This document shows, piece after piece, positions 16,222 through 25,136 of a stretch of DNA of 64,000 nucleotides. The stretch lies in assembly GCA_947382625.1 (NCBI GenBank), contig CANDAG010000020.1:1-64000 (forward strand), written 5' to 3'. This stretch comes from an uncultured Lachnospiraceae bacterium (GTDB lineage Bacteria; Bacillota; Clostridia; Lachnospirales; Lachnospiraceae). Numbering within the stretch: the stretch's first letter is position 1; each line of letters begins with the position of its first letter. The position numbers and the translations under genes were made by a program. The notes under the pieces are model-generated. The model had not been told where the DNA came from and made no database searches. It saw only the letters and a program-made list of their open reading frames with translations.

Positions 16222-19155
16222 ATGGAAAACAGAGAAGCTAAAATAAAAAAATTACAACAGGGCTTTGGCACTGCTTTTGTAGACAGCACATACAATTCAA
16301 ATCTGGCATATCGTCCAGAGTTTATATCAAATGATTATAAAAGAGGCAAAAAGGTATTGGCGTCTATTGAACAGGAATTGTCCAATTGTGATGAATTTTG
16401 CATTAGTGTGGCTTTTATTACAAAAAGCGGAATAACTCCTTTGCTCCAGATTTTGGAAGAACTGGAGAGAAAAAATATACCAGGGAAAATACTTACAACA
16501 GACTATCTGATGTTCAGTGATCCATCCGCTCTTGAAAAGCTGGCAGCATTAAGAAATCTTGAGCTTAGAATGTTTTGTACTGATTCGGAAACCGGTGGAT
16601 TCCATACCAAAGGGTATATTTTCAGAAAGGAAGAAATATACCGTATTATCATCGGAAGCTCCAATATGACATTAACTGCGGTTACCAAAAATCGGGAGTG
16701 GAACACGAAGCTTGTATCTACAAAAGAAGGAGAAATTGCGCAAAGTATTCTGGGAGAGTTTGGTGAATTATGGAATAGTAAGCACTCAAAAAGATATGAT
16801 GAGTTTTTTGAGGAATATAAAGTAAAGTACAAAATTGTAAAAGAGCAACAGCGAACTGCCCAAAAGGAGCAGATAGTTGGCTTCGAGCAATATACGTTAA
16901 CGCCTAACAAAATGCAGATTGCTTTTACAGAAAACCTTATGAAAATGAGGAGAAATAATGCTGAGCGTGCTCTTTTGATAAGCTCCACAGGTACAGGGAA
17001 AACATATGCCTCTGCATTTGCGCTTAGAGAGATGCAGCCGAGGAAGGTCTTGTTTTTGGTCCACCGTGAGCAGATTGCAAAGCAGGCGGTTAAGAGCTAT
17101 AAAAAGGTATTTGGTAATACCAGGAAGTTTGGCTTGCTTTCTGGTACAAGTAAAGAACTGCAGGCGGATTATCTTTTCTCTACAATGCAGATGATGTCAA
17201 AATCGGAAATATATACGCAGTTTGCGGCAGATGAATTTGATGTGATCGTAATTGATGAAGTACATCATGCAGGGGCAAGCAGCTATCGGAGAATCATGGA
17301 TTATTTTAAGCCCCAATTTTGGCTTGGAATGACGGCATCTCCGGATACGAATCAGTATGATATATATTCGATATTTGATCATAACATAGCGTATGAAATT
17401 CGCCTGCAGCAAGCGTTGGAGGAGGATTTGCTGTGTCCGTTTCATTATTTTGGAATTACAGATTTAGAACTTAATGGACAAGTATTTGATGATAATACCG
17501 GTGTACGAAACTTTAATGCCTTGGTTTCTGAGGAACGAGTGAAGTATGTGATCGAAAAGGCCGAGTATTATGGCTTCAGCGGCGAACGAGTAAAAGGTCT
17601 TGTTTTTTGCAGTAGAAAAGAAGAAGCGAAGGAGCTGTCGGAAAAGTTCAATCGCTTTGGATACAGGACAGAGGTGCTGACAGGCAAAGATAACCAGGAA
17701 AGGCGTGAGAGGGTAATTGAAAGATTGGTGGATGATGAAGATATCAATCATCAATTAGATTATATTTTCACGATAGATATTTTTAATGAAGGTGTAGATA
17801 TACCGGAAATCAATCAGATTATTATGCTTCGACCAACAGAATCCCCTGTTATATTTATTCAGCAGTTGGGGCGTGGTCTGCGTAAATTTGAAAATAAAGA
17901 ATATGTAGTAGTACTTGACTTTATTGGTAATTATATGAACAATTTTATGATTCCGATTGCGTTGTCGGGAGATCGTTCTTATAATAAGGATACGATTCGG
18001 AGGTATGTTATGGAGGGCTCCAAAGTAATTCCCGGGAGTTCAACAATTCACTTTGACGAAATATCTAAGAAACGTATTTATGCATCCATAGACACAGCGA
18101 GAACAAATGATTTAAAATTGCTGAGGGAATCCTATCAAAGTCTGAAATATAAGCTTGGAAGAATACCGACTCTTAACGACTTCAAAGAATATGGCTCTAT
18201 TGATATCACAAAAATTTTTGATAAGTGCGGTTCCTATTATGCTTTTTTGGTTAAATATGAAAAGGAATATAATGTAAGGCTGGGTAAAGCAGAGGAGAGT
18301 ATCATTGAGTTTTTGTCTAAGAAGGTGTTATCCTATAAAAGGGTTCATGAGCTCGCGCTGCTAAAGCATTTAATGCAATATGATGATAGAACACTGGCAT
18401 ATTTTAAAGCCTTAATGAAACAAAAATATCAGATTAATATATCAGCAGCCATAGAAAGCTCTGTTGTCAGAAATCTTACAAATGAGTTTCCGAAAGAGGA
18501 AGAAAAAAAGAAATATGCGGAGTGCGTTTTGATTGAAGCGTATGAACATAATGGATATCGGATTTCAAAGGATTTTTGGCAGAGACTGCGAAATAAAGAG
18601 TTTGCAGCTATGGTTACGGAATTAATTGATTTCGGAATTGCAAGGTATTTTGAATACTATTCCGATGCTTATAAGGATACAAATTTTCAGTTATATCAAA
18701 AATATACATATGAAGATGTCTGCAGATTGCTTAATTGGAAACGCAATATGAATGCGCAAAATATTGGCGGATATTTTTATGATGAAGCTACCAAGACGCT
18801 TCCGGTGTTTATAAACTATGACAAATCACATGATGCCATTGCATATGAGGATAGATTTATATCGGAAAGCGAGCTAATAGCTCTCTCAAAGCATCCCAGA
18901 AAAGTGACATCCAGTGATGTTACGCATATTTATAAGCGGAGTGAAGAAGATGAGGATAACCGCATTTTCTTATTTGTGAGAAAGAATAAGGATGACAATG
19001 AGGCGAAGGAGTTTTACTTTTTAGGTGAGATATTTGCAGAAGGTGACCCATACCCGATTCATATGGAATCTACAAATGACGATGCCTTTGAAATTATGTA
19101 CCGTTTGGATGTACCAATCAGAACCGATATTTATGATTATATCGTAAATGGATGA
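16222..19155 (+). CDS. PLD-nuclease / SF2 helicase / DUF3427 fusion protein
   Basis: A 977-residue multidomain protein. Residues about 20-190 form a phospholipase-D-like nuclease domain with an HxK motif (His128, Lys130) and the later GSSN (145-148), as in HKD nucleases. Residues 230-600 form a superfamily 2 helicase: Walker A STGTGKT (255-261), DEVH box (345-348), GMTASPD motif III region, and QQLGRGLRK motif VI. The C-terminal region matches the DUF3427 type that follows such helicases. Proteins of this build are common in defence islands and are thought to process foreign DNA, but the mechanism here is inference. The gene lies 9 bp after the AraC gene and is followed after 25 bp by a Nudix gene, a recurring partner. 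Confidence 0.85.
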   Translation: MENREAKIKKLQQGFGTAFVDSTYNSNLAYRPEFISNDYKRGKKVLASIEQELSNCDEFCISVAFITKSGITPLLQILEELERKNIPGKILTTDYLMFSDPSALEKLAALRNLELRMFCTDSETGGFHTKGYIFRKEEIYRIIIGSSNMTLTAVTKNREWNTKLVSTKEGEIAQSILGEFGELWNSKHSKRYDEFFEEYKVKYKIVKEQQRTAQKEQIVGFEQYTLTPNKMQIAFTENLMKMRRNNAERALLISSTGTGKTYASAFALREMQPRKVLFLVHREQIAKQAVKSYKKVFGNTRKFGLLSGTSKELQADYLFSTMQMMSKSEIYTQFAADEFDVIVIDEVHHAGASSYRRIMDYFKPQFWLGMTASPDTNQYDIYSIFDHNIAYEIRLQQALEEDLLCPFHYFGITDLELNGQVFDDNTGVRNFNALVSEERVKYVIEKAEYYGFSGERVKGLVFCSRKEEAKELSEKFNRFGYRTEVLTGKDNQERRERVIERLVDDEDINHQLDYIFTIDIFNEGVDIPEINQIIMLRPTESPVIFIQQLGRGLRKFENKEYVVVLDFIGNYMNNFMIPIALSGDRSYNKDTIRRYVMEGSKVIPGSSTIHFDEISKKRIYASIDTARTNDLKLLRESYQSLKYKLGRIPTLNDFKEYGSIDITKIFDKCGSYYAFLVKYEKEYNVRLGKAEESIIEFLSKKVLSYKRVHELALLKHLMQYDDRTLAYFKALMKQKYQINISAAIESSVVRNLTNEFPKEEEKKKYAECVLIEAYEHNGYRISKDFWQRLRNKEFAAMVTELIDFGIARYFEYYSDAYKDTNFQLYQKYTYEDVCRLLNWKRNMNAQNIGGYFYDEATKTLPVFINYDKSHDAIAYEDRFISESELIALSKHPRKVTSSDVTHIYKRSEEDEDNRIFLFVRKNKDDNEAKEFYFLGEIFAEGDPYPIHMESTNDDAFEIMYRLDVPIRTDIYDYIVNG

Positions 19156-19180
19156 AAACACTAAAGGATGGAATCTGTAA

Positions 19181-19585
19181 ATGAAAAAAATTGAAGTAGT
19201 GGCAGCAATCATTCAAAAAGACCGGAAAATTTTTGCAACACAGAGGGGATATGGGGAATTCAAGGATGGCTGGGAATTTCCCGGCGGGAAAATAGAATCG
19301 GGAGAATCTCCACAGCAGGCATTAGTCCGCGAAATAAGAGAAGAGCTGGATACAGAGATTGAGGTGGGAGAATTGATTGAGACGGTAGAGTATGATTATC
19401 CTCAGTTTCATTTAACCATGCATTGCTTTTGGTGCACGATTAAAAGCGGAGAGTTGATATTGAAGGAGCATGAAGCGGCAAAGTGGCTTACAGCAGAAGA
19501 ATTGGAAAGTGTGGATTGGCTTCCGGCGGATTTGGGAGTGGTCGAGAAGCTTAAATGTCAATGTGCAAACGTAGCCACGGAGTAG
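19181..19585 (+). CDS. MutT-like Nudix hydrolase, partner of the PLD-helicase
   Basis: A 134-residue Nudix protein of the MutT / (d)CTP-diphosphatase type. The box is GGKIESGESPQQALVREIRE continuing ELDTEI, with all metal-binding glutamates present. The opening MKKIEVVAAIIQKDRKIFAT is typical of MutT. The family hydrolyses (oxidised or modified) nucleoside triphosphates. It lies 25 bp after the helicase gene with its own AAAGGATGG site, so the two form one unit. A duplicated remnant 1.2 kb downstream also joins helicase to Nudix, showing the pair has travelled together. A role in defence, such as acting on nucleotides during infection, is inferred from context. Confidence 0.85.
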   Translation: MKKIEVVAAIIQKDRKIFATQRGYGEFKDGWEFPGGKIESGESPQQALVREIREELDTEIEVGELIETVEYDYPQFHLTMHCFWCTIKSGELILKEHEAAKWLTAEELESVDWLPADLGVVEKLKCQCANVATE

Positions 19586-19712
19586 TGTGAAATAGCTTCC
19601 CAAGCTGTCGGACTTTATTATTTAAACAAAAATCAGGAGCGACAACACCTTGCGGATATGTCCCTCCTTCCAAAATGGCAAAGCCATTTTCAATTCTGTT
19701 AGTATTATATGC

Positions 19713-20654
19713 TTAAACGGGTAGAGAATCAACAATTTTTTTCACAAATCCATAAATTCCCTTTATTTTGGTATTGGATTTGAAATAGTCGGCATGTTGC
19801 GTCATCCGTTTTCCAAAAAGTTCCTGTATTTCCTGATGGCGTTTAGTTTTTGCCTTTCCGTCCGGAACAACAGTGCCGTAAATATATAGCAATATTACAA
19901 AACTGTAAACAACGCGGTAATTCAGGTTTTTTGCCCTGGATGATGGAGAAATTCCGGACACACTTTTCACATAATTAGATATAGCGCTGTCTATCTGCTG
20001 TTTGGGATTTAGTGGCGCAAACAGCTTATTGATCAGGCAATTACTATGGGCGGCTGCATTTCTCATATCGCGGACGGTGTTCATAAATTTATTGTTCACA
20101 ATTTGCTCTGAGTATAATTCATCGTAAAAGGCAATGAGGTATGTCAAATCGCCAAAAGAAATTAGTTCTACAAATACCCAGACAGGGAAATATGGATAAT
20201 ATTTTTCTATTAGGTCTTTGCAGTAATCACTGGATTTATGTCCGCGGATTTTCTTCAGTATATACTCGTTTTGCGCCTGACCCTTGGAATTTGTATATCC
20301 AATGAACTTGCGGATGAGTTCGTATCCATCTTCCTGAGGATTATTTTCAACATGTGTGATCAGAGATACTTTCAAAGCATGTTCGATATCAAGGCACATT
20401 TGCATGATTAAGTATCTAAGGTGCATGTCAATGGTTGAAAGTTCCTTCAGGTAAGCAAAATCCAAATTTATGTATTGCCCGGTTTTGGCACCAGTAAGAT
20501 ATTTGGGATAATTTGCCCGATAGGAGGCGAGTTTCATGTAATAGTTACTATTTTGAAGAAAGACTTTGGCATCATCCTCAGACACAGTATTGAAGGTAAT
20601 GCCCTTTTCTTTCATGTGCTCAATCAAATCGTCTATTGACAGGAGTAATTTCAT
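19713..20654 (-). CDS. Abi family (AbiD/AbiF-like) abortive-infection protein with HEPN motif
   Basis: A 313-residue member of the Abi_2 group. Diagnostic parts are the N-terminal LNS/NSNYYMKLASYRANY region, the DMHLRYLIMQMCLDIEHALK helix and the HEPN ribonuclease-type motif R-N-A-A-A-H in RDMRNAAAHSNCL near residue 200. Relatives block phage by killing or arresting the infected cell; RNA cleavage by the HEPN motif is the likely activity. ATG 20654 is preferred over the TTG two codons earlier because GAGGG lies just upstream. It has its own promoter (20696-20724). It is inserted, reversed, between the helicase-Nudix pair and a decayed copy of that pair. Confidence 0.85.
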   Translation of the reverse strand: MKLLLSIDDLIEHMKEKGITFNTVSEDDAKVFLQNSNYYMKLASYRANYPKYLTGAKTGQYINLDFAYLKELSTIDMHLRYLIMQMCLDIEHALKVSLITHVENNPQEDGYELIRKFIGYTNSKGQAQNEYILKKIRGHKSSDYCKDLIEKYYPYFPVWVFVELISFGDLTYLIAFYDELYSEQIVNNKFMNTVRDMRNAAAHSNCLINKLFAPLNPKQQIDSAISNYVKSVSGISPSSRAKNLNYRVVYSFVILLYIYGTVVPDGKAKTKRHQEIQELFGKRMTQHADYFKSNTKIKGIYGFVKKIVDSLPV

Positions 20655-20695
20655 TCGCAACCCTCATTTCGAAAGTTTTTTTCTTATTATATCCG

Positions 20696-20724
20696 TATTA
20701 TTCGACAAGAACAATTATTTATGT
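20696..20724 (-). promoter_or_regulatory. Sigma-A promoter of the Abi gene
   Basis: On the minus strand TTGTTC (20724-20719) and TATAAT (20701-20696) are separated by exactly 17 bp, about 40 bp upstream of the start codon. Confidence 0.6.
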
Positions 20725-20790
20725 CAATAAATTTTGTATTAAAGCAAGAACTGGAGGAGTTGGGTTCGTTTTGTTATTTTAGAGTTATAG

Positions 20791-21116
20791 AAATCACATG
20801 ATGTCATTGCATATGAGGATATAGATTTATAACAGAAAGCGGGTTAATAGCGCCCTCAAAGCATCCCAGAAAAGTGACATCCATTGATGTTGCGTATATT
20901 TATAAGGGGAGTGAAGAAGACAAAGATAACCGCATTTTCTTGTTTGTGAGAAAGAATAAGGATGACCATGAGGCGAAGGAGCATGAAGCGGCAAAGTGGC
21001 TTACACCAGAGGAAATGGACAGTGTGGATTGGCTCCCGGCAGATTTGGGAGTGGTCGAGAAGCTTAAACGCCAGTGTTCAAACGCAGCCGCAGAGGTATC
21101 TCCGCGGCTGCGATAA
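20791..21116 (+). pseudogene. Decayed duplicate of the helicase tail fused to the Nudix tail
   Basis: This stretch is a diverged copy of helicase codons near 18823-19011 joined directly to Nudix codons near 19462-19585. The junction falls in GAAGGAG, present in both parents at 19005-19011 and 19462-19468, so the 457 bp between them were removed by deletion across a 7-bp direct repeat. A one-base insertion near 20821 breaks the helicase part. The ending differs from the intact Nudix by several added residues. No start signal is visible. It shows that a second helicase-Nudix cassette once sat here. Confidence 0.85.
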
Positions 21117-21129
21117 AGCATCTCTTGCT

Positions 21130-22527
21130 TCAGAATTCCGCATACAGCCGATCTATTTCATCAAATTCCTTCTGGAGATTGTCCTGAATGCGCTCCTCGA
21201 TGTATTCCTGTCTGATCCGGGCAATGAACCGGACATCCAGGAAAAGATGAGACACTGTGTTCAGCAGGCTCCCGATGTCAAGGTTCTTGGGGTTAGATGT
21301 GATTGCTGTATTGATAATTGTGCTGGCAGACGCGATGGAACTGGAAACGAGCAGGATTTTTCGTGTGCGGACTTCATAAATATTCTTTGGAACGTCTTTG
21401 CCGCGAAAGAACCCATGAACAAGCCCGATGATCATGTCGATCAGGGCAGACACAACAAAAGAAGCTCCAACTATTTTGGCATCCCGCGAAAAACAGAGCG
21501 CATCATAATGTTCTTTATAAAGCCGGCTTGCAAATTGTTCATTGATAGCAGAGAGCACCGGAACAGGAAGCCCCATTTTGGTAAACTCGTCTGATTTTAA
21601 ATGCTGGGCCTGGGCAAAGACTGCCGCCGGAAGATTCAGCCAGTCATTTTTGATCTTCCAATAGCTTTCCTGAACCATGGAAGCGATTGAGACAGGTTCG
21701 GGGGTGATGACCATAGGGGTGCGTTTGACCCGGCGTGACTGGAAGGTGTTTGTCGTGAGGATGTCTGTCAGGATGTTCATTGTACCGAACAGCCAACCAA
21801 GCACAGGATCGTGCCCTAAGGTATACAATCGATGCTGTCCTCCGTGGAGCTCAATTCCGGCGGCGGGAGCCCCTTTTGTAATGTCATAGGGCGGCGTTCG
21901 ATATAGCATCTCAATCCACTCTCCGGTTTTGCCTTCATTTTTTTCCAGAATTTTATCCCGGAAGGTGTCATTGGCTTCTCGCTGTGCGTCTTTGATTGAC
22001 TTATCATTATGTGAAAGGCGTGTGTCCGGGTCGAAGGCAGTTCCATACCCGGCCTTTTCTGCGATATAAGGAAAGAGCAATGCCTTTGTTACCTGCATTG
22101 CCGTTGCAACAGCAAGAAAAGACAGATCAGTCTTATTGATCAGGCTCGTCTGCCGGGAGAACTCCCTGTTGATGGAGTCCAACTCGAGAAAAGACGCAGC
22201 AATCTCATCGGGGGACATGATGTCTTCCAATACCACTGGATCGGGGCAATATTCATTGGCCTGACGGACAATTTCGTCCCAGTTTTCCAGCTTTGGACAA
22301 TGCTCTGATCGGTGTTCGGTTGACCTGACCTCCTTGGTCAATTCGGCAGTTTCTGAACCTTTACCGAGATTGGACAATATTTCCAGAGACGAGCCTATAT
22401 TTGCATCTGCTTCTGCTCTGGTATCATCCATTGGTCTGTTGTGAAGCATACTATTGGAGATATCCTGATTCATTTTCAGAACCTTATTCAAATCTTTTTC
22501 CTGATCTGAATATTGGAATTGGCTCAT
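21130..22527 (-). CDS. Unrecognised 465-residue membrane-associated protein of a two-gene module
   Basis: I do not recognise this family. Residues 1-110 are acidic and polar. A middle region contains conserved-looking blocks GGQHRLYTLGHDPVLGWLFG and MNILTDILTTNTFQSRR. Hydrophobic segments occur around residues 130-155 (LSFLAVATAMQVTKALLFPYI), 365-385 (IVGASFVVSALIDMIIGLVH) and 405-425 (LLVSSSIASASTIINTAI), so two to four membrane helices are likely. The tail is a charged helix. It follows the 182-residue Gly/Ala-rich gene by 20 bp and shares its promoter. Its position between an Abi gene and other defence genes suggests a membrane effector or sensor. The start has GGAGG upstream and is secure. 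Confidence 0.6.
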   Translation of the reverse strand: MSQFQYSDQEKDLNKVLKMNQDISNSMLHNRPMDDTRAEADANIGSSLEILSNLGKGSETAELTKEVRSTEHRSEHCPKLENWDEIVRQANEYCPDPVVLEDIMSPDEIAASFLELDSINREFSRQTSLINKTDLSFLAVATAMQVTKALLFPYIAEKAGYGTAFDPDTRLSHNDKSIKDAQREANDTFRDKILEKNEGKTGEWIEMLYRTPPYDITKGAPAAGIELHGGQHRLYTLGHDPVLGWLFGTMNILTDILTTNTFQSRRVKRTPMVITPEPVSIASMVQESYWKIKNDWLNLPAAVFAQAQHLKSDEFTKMGLPVPVLSAINEQFASRLYKEHYDALCFSRDAKIVGASFVVSALIDMIIGLVHGFFRGKDVPKNIYEVRTRKILLVSSSIASASTIINTAITSNPKNLDIGSLLNTVSHLFLDVRFIARIRQEYIEERIQDNLQKEFDEIDRLYAEF

Positions 22528-22547
22528 AATGATGTCCTCCCTATAAT

Positions 22548-23096
22548 TTAAACTATGCCCAAATCATGCTGTAAGTCCTTGATAGCGGCTTGCAGAAGGA
22601 TATTTAATCTGTTCAGATAGTCAATCCGTTCTTTGTCCGCAGCGGTTTCTTCTTTGAGGGCCTTCAAAATAGCAGTTTGCTTTGCAATAGCGTTCTTGTA
22701 GACCAGCTCTTTGGCCTGGCGCAGATTTTTGTTTTTTACATGAGAGGCAACGCCTACTCCGATCCCGCCAAGAACAGCAGCGGGAGCCGCCAGCACGGCG
22801 ATGCCGGCCACCATGCCGCCTCCAATGAGGCCTCCTGCCGCCGCAAGACCGCTGGTGATTCCGGCAGCGCTCAGCCCGACAACAGACCCGCCCAGATAGA
22901 GCCCTGCAAACCCCATTGCAGCCCCTGCGCCTACCCCAAGCGCACCGGCAAGGGCTTCACCGATAGGGGAATCTGCTATCTTTCTTGATTTGTCATGCAA
23001 AGCCAGATCCGCATCGTCAATAACGCTTTGCACTGTTTTCAGTGCGTCCTGACTTTGAAATTTCATGTCTGCTTTTTTGGTAACATAGCTTCCCAT
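22548..23096 (-). CDS. Gly/Ala-rich glycine-zipper membrane protein, first gene of the two-gene module
   Basis: A 182-residue protein of unknown function. Residues 1-45 are polar and helical. Residues about 46-118 are a long Gly/Ala/Val-rich hydrophobic block with repeated G-x-G and GxxxG spacing (for example GALGVGAGAAMGFAGLYLGG), as in glycine-zipper membrane or pore-forming proteins. The last 60 residues form a charged, probably coiled-coil helix. It is preceded by AGGAGGT and a clear promoter and followed 20 bp later by the 465-residue membrane protein. A pore or membrane-remodelling subunit is my inference; no family is recognised. Confidence 0.6.
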   Translation of the reverse strand: MGSYVTKKADMKFQSQDALKTVQSVIDDADLALHDKSRKIADSPIGEALAGALGVGAGAAMGFAGLYLGGSVVGLSAAGITSGLAAAGGLIGGGMVAGIAVLAAPAAVLGGIGVGVASHVKNKNLRQAKELVYKNAIAKQTAILKALKEETAADKERIDYLNRLNILLQAAIKDLQHDLGIV

Positions 23097-23121
23097 TTTA
23101 CTGACCTCCTAAATGTCTCTG

Positions 23122-23150
23122 ATTATAGCATGGTTGCCGTCAGGAGACAA
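23122..23150 (-). promoter_or_regulatory. Sigma-A promoter of the two-gene membrane module
   Basis: On the minus strand TTGTCT (23150-23145) and a perfect TATAAT (23127-23122) with a 17-bp spacer, about 25 bp before the start codon. The short leader leaves little room for a repressor site downstream. Confidence 0.7.
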
Positions 23151-23302
23151 TAACCAGTGCCGTAATTAAAACCCGGATCTGGTGGTCGTTATGCTTTATA
23201 TTTCTGTAGTAAATAGGTTTCATAGGTGCTATAATCAAATCCATAAATCGCCAGCTTCCCGAGAAGAGCTATGGAGCACCTAACAGCAAAGGAGAATACC
23301 AG

Positions 23303-23665
23303 ATGAATCAATGGGTTAATGTAACGGATACTTTTTCGGAGACACAAAGGCATTACCAAAATACTTATCTCGAAATCTCTGAAGTACTTAATGAAGAATT
23401 GGAGGTCAGTCTTTTCTCTTCTGAGGATGCTCCCTACGAGATTTATTTTTCTTTTGGGATCATGTATGGGATTGTTTATGCAGAGAAAGAAAACGCATAT
23501 GAGAAGCGGGAGCAGATGAAGCTGGATCTGGAGAGGGAGTACCGGAAAAATCACGAACCATCAAACGAATTTATTGATAGCTTCACGGAAAAATATGATG
23601 TCTGCTTACCAGGCGATGTTTTATTTGATGAGGATGCATTGATGGAAAAGCTTCTGGAGCTATGA
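23303..23665 (+). CDS. Small acidic hypothetical protein
   Basis: A 120-residue soluble, acidic protein, helical with one central hydrophobic strand pair (YEIYFSFGIMYGIVYAEKEN). No motif or signal peptide is visible, and I do not recognise the family. AAAGGAGA at 9-10 nt before the ATG supports translation. It is divergent from the two-gene membrane module and lies 87 bp before the nucleoside phosphorylase. Possibly an immunity or antitoxin-like protein by size and charge, but that is a guess. Confidence 0.5.
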   Translation: MNQWVNVTDTFSETQRHYQNTYLEISEVLNEELEVSLFSSEDAPYEIYFSFGIMYGIVYAEKENAYEKREQMKLDLEREYRKNHEPSNEFIDSFTEKYDVCLPGDVLFDEDALMEKLLEL

Positions 23666-23751
23666 TGTTGGCAAAGGTTTTTATCAATAAGCCGACTCGT
23701 GAAGTGTGATGGCGTTTAATAGAAAACATTCAAAGACAGGAAATCATCAAA

Positions 23752-24513
23752 ATGATACATGAAACATTAGATCAGAAATCAGAGCCATTATTGACGCCGG
23801 AGGCATTTTATGGGAAGCATGAAAAAATATGTGATGTGTGTGTGATCACGTTTTCCTGTAAGGTGATCGAATGGGCACTGCAAAATTTAAGCTGTGAGAA
23901 AGTGGCGGAGATCGGATGCTGTAATGGCAATCGTCCCATCTATCTTACGGAGTGGAAAGGAAAGAAAATTGCCTTTTATATGACTTTTGTTTCCTCTTCA
24001 GGGGCGGCAACCTGTCTGGAGGAGGTCCGTTGCCTCACCGGATGCAGGGATTATGTAGTATTCGGTTCCTGCGGGACGTTAAATGGTCAGCTGACAGATG
24101 GCAAGCTGATCATTCCGACCCATGCATATCGTGACGAGGGGCTATCCTATCATTATATTGCCGCGTCCGAATATATTGAAATGAAGGATTGGAAAAAGGT
24201 CGCCGATTTCATGGAAGAGAGAAAGATATCCTATCTGACAGGACGTACATGGACTACGGATGCCCTTTACCGCGAAACCTCCGGGAAAGCCGCGAAGCTG
24301 CGAAAAGACGGATGCATCACGGTGGAAATGGAGCTTGCAGGCCTGCAGGCTGTATGTGAGTATCATGGCCTGTCATTGCAGGCATTTCTGTTTGCTAGCG
24401 ATTACCTGGATTCGGAGGACTGGCATAATGAGCTGCTGGGAAGTGAGCATGAATGGGATATGCAGATTAAGTGTTTCCGGTTGGCGCTGGATTTATTCAA
24501 ATCTCCTTCCTGA
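23752..24513 (+). CDS. Nucleoside phosphorylase (PNP/UDP family)
   Basis: A 253-residue member of the PNP_UDP_1 superfamily. Supporting segments are the phosphate/ribose-binding strand VVFGSCGTLNGQLTDGKLII, the Thr-rich TGRTWTTDALYRET loop, and ITVEMELAGLQAVCEYHGL, where the Glu-Met-Glu triad contacts ribose. The final FLFASDYLDSEDW corresponds to the purine- or uridine-binding strand. The reaction is reversible phosphorolysis of a nucleoside; base preference is not clear. Its last 17 bp overlap the convergent AAC(6')-like gene. It may be simple salvage, or, in this neighbourhood, a nucleotide-pool effector. Confidence 0.8.
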   Translation: MIHETLDQKSEPLLTPEAFYGKHEKICDVCVITFSCKVIEWALQNLSCEKVAEIGCCNGNRPIYLTEWKGKKIAFYMTFVSSSGAATCLEEVRCLTGCRDYVVFGSCGTLNGQLTDGKLIIPTHAYRDEGLSYHYIAASEYIEMKDWKKVADFMEERKISYLTGRTWTTDALYRETSGKAAKLRKDGCITVEMELAGLQAVCEYHGLSLQAFLFASDYLDSEDWHNELLGSEHEWDMQIKCFRLALDLFKSPS

Positions 24514-24931
24514 AGCAAATAATACGATTGGCTTCCTCGAATCCCATTGCCAAATGAAATTTGAGACTGTCGATATTATCTATTTCACAGTCGCTTGCAA
24601 ATTCGGAGCATTCCTTCTCCTTTGCCCATCGCTGGCATTCCTGCAGTAGCTCCTTTGCAAAGCCTTTATGCCGGAATTCCTGCTGGATGAAGATTCCTTC
24701 CAGATAGCCGACAGGAGATGTTTCCGTACCTTCCACATAATCATACCTGAGCTGGCACTGTGCAAAACCGATCGGCTGATTCTCCACATATTTAATAAAG
24801 CATGCAGCATTTTGGCTGCTGATAATTTCTGCAAAATCTGTTTCCAGTTCGGATAGTGTGTGGCTGTCCCACATTTGTATGGCTAATTTGGCTAAGGTTA
24901 GCGCATCGGCGCCAGTTGCCTGTTTGATCAA
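24497..24931 (-). CDS. Aminoglycoside 6'-N-acetyltransferase-like GNAT
   Basis: A 144-residue GNAT that reads like the AAC(6')-I group: FAQCQLRYDYVEGTETSPVG, YLEGIFIQQEFRHKGFAKEL (acetyl-CoA loop RHKGFA) and CSEFASDCEIDNIDSLKFHL then MGFEEANRIICF. In that group the enzyme acetylates the 6'-amino group of aminoglycosides. Function in this host is unproven, and anaerobes are intrinsically little affected by these drugs. The open frame extends to 24952, but AGGAGG lies inside the extension, 8 nt before TTG 24931, so MIKQATGADA is the likely N-terminus. It overlaps the convergent nucleoside phosphorylase by 17 bp. Confidence 0.75.
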   Translation of the reverse strand: MIKQATGADALTLAKLAIQMWDSHTLSELETDFAEIISSQNAACFIKYVENQPIGFAQCQLRYDYVEGTETSPVGYLEGIFIQQEFRHKGFAKELLQECQRWAKEKECSEFASDCEIDNIDSLKFHLAMGFEEANRIICFRKEI

Positions 24932-25136
24932 AATAGTTTCCTCCTGTCTCAAAATTTGAAATTTGTTGTAACACCGGATACAATAAACTTGGAGTGAGTT
25001 TCTACATCCTCTAACCTTATTTTATTAAAAAAATATTTTTCGTCAATAAGAACAAAATTATAAAAATTTCATAATTTACTCACTGTTCCGGATTATATAT
25101 AAGTGGTATACTATAAACATAAAGGAGGGCGGAGAA

